Of a stretch of 64,000 nucleotides of DNA, positions 62,342-64,000 are shown in pieces. The notes under the pieces were generated by a model that searched no databases, was not told where the DNA came from, and saw nothing but the letters and a program-made list of their open reading frames with translations. Within the stretch, counting starts at the first letter, position 1. Every line of letters begins with the position of its first letter. The translations under genes were made by a program, and so were the position numbers. Source of the DNA: Actinoallomurus soli. Lineage in GTDB: Bacteria > Actinomycetota > Actinomycetes > Streptosporangiales > Streptosporangiaceae. Location of the stretch: assembly GCF_024055715.1 (NCBI RefSeq), contig NZ_JAMXMV010000002.1, positions 434,001 to 498,000 of the forward strand, in the 5' to 3' direction.

Positions 62342-62384
62342 CACACGCTTGGTAATTGGCGTGTGTTGCATTACTCACATGAGT
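62342..62384. promoter_or_regulatory. Two dyads between P450 stop and DUF4118 gene
   Basis: CACACGC and GCGTGTG (62342-62348, 62359-62365) form a perfect 7-bp inverted repeat with a 10-bp AT-rich spacer. ACTCA-CA-TGAGT lies at 62373-62384. Either a terminator for the P450 or an operator for the DUF4118 gene. Confidence 0.4.
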
Positions 62385-62394
62385 GGTTGATGGC

Positions 62395-63636
62395 TCATCT
62401 ATTTCCCGTACCGTCCGATTGTCCGGCCGAAGAAGAGTTCCAGGCGACGGGCAGGCGGTCGACGCCGTACACCGCCGAGCGCTCGCGGGTCGGCACCTCG
62501 GCCGCCGGGACGGCCAGGCGCAGGTCCGGGAAGCGGCCGAACAGCGCGGTCAGCGCGATGCGCAGCTCGGCCCGCGCGAGGTGCTGCCCGAGACACTGGT
62601 GGGCCCCGTGGCCGAAGGCGAGGTGCCCGGTGGCGGAGCGGCCCAGGTCGAGGGCGTCCGGGTCGGCGAACCGCGCGGGGTCGCGGTTGGCGACCGGCAG
62701 CGCGAGCACGACCGTCTCACCGGCCGCGATGACCTGGCCGTCGATCTCGACGTCGGCGAGCGCGGTCCGCCGTACGTCGAACTGCAGGATCGACAGGTAC
62801 CGCAGCAACTCCTCGACCGCGCGCTCGGCGGTGACGGCGTCCGCGAGCGGGCGCGCCCGCTCGGTCGCGTCCGTGAGCAGCAGGAACGCGCCCAGGGAGA
62901 GCATGCTCGACGTCGGCAGGTGGCCGGTGGCCAGCAGCACCATGCCGAGGTTGGTGAGCTCATCGTCGGTCAGGTCGCCGGTGACCACGGCGTGCGCCAG
63001 CAGGCCGTCGCCGGCCGCCGGGCCCGCGCCGGCGCGCAGTCGCGCGATGAGGCCGCGCACCGTCCCGGTGATCGACATGACCGCCTCGACCGCCCGCTCC
63101 GGGGCGGAGTCCAGGTCGTTCATCACCGCGGTGGCCGCTTGGATCGCGTGCCGGTCCTCCGGGGGGACGCCCAGGAGTTCGCAGATGACCAGGGCCGGGA
63201 TCGGCACGGCGAACGCGGTGACGAGGTCGGCGGGCGACCCGCCGTCCGCCATCGCGTCGAGGGCCTGGTCGGTGTGCGCCCGGATCGCCGGCGTCAGCTC
63301 CGCGACGCGCCGGGGCCCGAAGTGGGCGCTCAGCAGGCGGCGGTAGCGGGTGTGCTCGGGCGGGTCCATGTGCGGGAAGATGCCCGGTTCCGCCGGGGTC
63401 GGCCGCTCGTGCGCTCGTTCGCGGCCGACCGGCTGGTGCAGCAGCTCACGCCGGGTGCTGAAGCGCGGATCGGCGAGGATGGTCCGGGTCACGGCGTACC
63501 CGGTGGCGACCCAGCCGAGGTGCCCGTCCGGGTAGGCCAGCCGGCTGAGCGGGGGACGCCGCCGCAGCTCGACGGGCGGGTCGAAGGGGGTGGGCCGATC
63601 GGTCTCCAGCGGACGAGCCGCCCGGCCGTCGGTCAT
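62395..63636 (-). CDS. Cytochrome P450
   Basis: A 413-residue P450. I-helix LLATGHLPTSS (the family usually has AGxxTT), ExxR in EELLRYLSI, heme loop FGHGAHQCLGQHLAR. It starts with ATG after GGGAGG and is divergent from a flavin monooxygenase gene across 256 bp. P450 plus FAD hydroxylase next to each other is usual in aromatic polyketide or other antibiotic clusters, which may begin to the right. Confidence 0.93.
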   Translation of the reverse strand: MTDGRAARPLETDRPTPFDPPVELRRRPPLSRLAYPDGHLGWVATGYAVTRTILADPRFSTRRELLHQPVGRERAHERPTPAEPGIFPHMDPPEHTRYRRLLSAHFGPRRVAELTPAIRAHTDQALDAMADGGSPADLVTAFAVPIPALVICELLGVPPEDRHAIQAATAVMNDLDSAPERAVEAVMSITGTVRGLIARLRAGAGPAAGDGLLAHAVVTGDLTDDELTNLGMVLLATGHLPTSSMLSLGAFLLLTDATERARPLADAVTAERAVEELLRYLSILQFDVRRTALADVEIDGQVIAAGETVVLALPVANRDPARFADPDALDLGRSATGHLAFGHGAHQCLGQHLARAELRIALTALFGRFPDLRLAVPAAEVPTRERSAVYGVDRLPVAWNSSSAGQSDGTGNR

Positions 63637-63678
63637 CCGATCACCTCCCGCCCGGTCCCGGACCGCGACCGGCCCGGT

Positions 63679-63693
63679 GCATGATCATCATGC
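63679..63693. promoter_or_regulatory. Inverted repeat in the P450/monooxygenase promoter region
   Basis: GCATGATCATCATGC is a perfect 7-bp inverted repeat (1-bp centre), 43 bp before the P450 start; a related ATTATGCATGAC follows at 63701. Further right, CGAACGGA repeats directly at 63773 and 63803. The gap 63637-63892 holds no gene. Confidence 0.55.
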
Positions 63694-63892
63694 GCCGCCG
63701 ATTATGCATGACAAGTCCCAAAAAACACACCACTAGTCATTTCTGGACCGTCCGATTAGCATCGGCGCTGACCGAACGGACACATCTGTCAAACACGCTG
63801 GGCGAACGGACCGTCGCGAATGTCGCCGGTCCGTGATCGGCGACCCCGCGTCTCCTCCATCAGGCTCACTGCTATCCCGTATAGAGGTGTTA

Positions 63893-64000
63893 ATGGCGGT
63901 TCGGCATGCTCAGGTGGCGGTTGTCGGCGGTGGACCGGTGGGGCTCATGCTCGCCTGCGAGGTGGCCCTGCACGACGTACCGGTGGTCGTCCTCGAACGG
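63893..64000 (+). CDS. FAD-dependent monooxygenase (5' end only)
   Basis: Only 36 residues are in the window. They show the beta-alpha-beta FAD-binding start VAVVGGGPVGLMLACEVA, and the acidic residue closing it (VVVLER), as in PheA/TetX/UbiH-type aromatic hydroxylases. The ATG follows GAGGTGTTA. Substrate not deducible. Confidence 0.85.
   Translation, partial: MAVRHAQVAVVGGGPVGLMLACEVALHDVPVVVLER

Noticed and set aside
63868-63888. CTATCCCGTATAG near the monooxygenase start as a member of the CTATA motif family
   Set aside because: It is a 4-bp inverted repeat without a second heptamer at 11 bp; too weak to count.
1-64000. tRNA genes, rRNA, CRISPR arrays, transposases, integrases
   Set aside because: No cloverleaf, repeat-spacer pattern or DDE/tyrosine-recombinase motif was seen in either strand.

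Overview
The window comes from a high-GC actinomycete. Codon use, abundant GTG/TTG starts and the companion gene types (XRE/DUF397 pair, RsbW-like ATPases, SpoIIE phosphatase, DyP peroxidase, c-di-AMP riboswitch on a cell-wall hydrolase) fit Streptosporangiales or Streptomycetales. I see no rRNA, tRNA, CRISPR array, insertion sequence or integrase.

Region 1 (1-29780) is a nonribosomal peptide gene cluster whose left edge is cut off. The minus-strand block 10854 to 1 encodes a free acyl carrier protein, a free condensation enzyme, an OTC-like carbamoyltransferase, an MFS exporter, a MacB/FtsX-type ABC pair, a KAS III-like acyltransferase, an acyl-CoA ligase and an MIO-type aromatic amino acid ammonia-lyase/aminomutase (partial). 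Divergent from it is a plus-strand block (10999-14522): a RebH-like tryptophan 7-halogenase, a flavin reductase and a cation/H+ antiporter. A second minus-strand block (29780 down to 14482) encodes an AsnO/VioC-type Fe(II)/2OG hydroxylase, SbnA- and SbnB-like enzymes for L-2,3-diaminopropionate (Dap), an MbtH protein, two NRPSs (A-T-C-A-T and C-A-T-C-A-T) and a P450. Many junctions are ATGA, GTGA or TAGTG overlaps.

The inferred product is a peptide of about four residues built from Dap or its carbamoylated form (beta-ureidoalanine), an Asn-like residue and a 7-halotryptophan. It may be capped or released by an aryl-acyl branch (MIO enzyme, CoA ligase, KAS III, ACP, free C enzyme). No thioesterase domain is present. 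The exact combination is not one I can match to a known product. Possible shared control comes from CTATA-containing heptamers, often 11 bp apart, upstream of three transcription units.

Region 2 (29800-44700) is regulatory and accessory: MerR/thioredoxin, XRE with a tiny DUF397 gene, an RsbW-like ATPase, a Ser/Thr kinase, MFS/LysR and MFS/MarR divergent pairs, a secreted FG-GAP protein, a CHAP hydrolase, an XRE/MmyB-type regulator and a secreted beta-propeller.

Region 3 (44700-49120) is a copper-delivery operon, transcribed on the minus strand: Met/His-rich membrane protein, Sco1, PCu(A)C chaperone, Tat-exported DyP peroxidase, CtaG. Region 4 (49169-62223) holds a multidomain RsbW/PAS/GAF/PP2C phosphatase, an alcohol dehydrogenase relic, two more cell-wall hydrolases (one under a c-di-AMP riboswitch), a penicillin acylase, an alpha/beta hydrolase, small secreted proteins, a serine beta-lactamase-like enzyme, a TRIC-type membrane protein and a DUF4118 sensor fragment.

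Region 5 (62395-64000) has a P450 divergent from an FAD monooxygenase cut by the right edge, possibly the border of another biosynthetic cluster.
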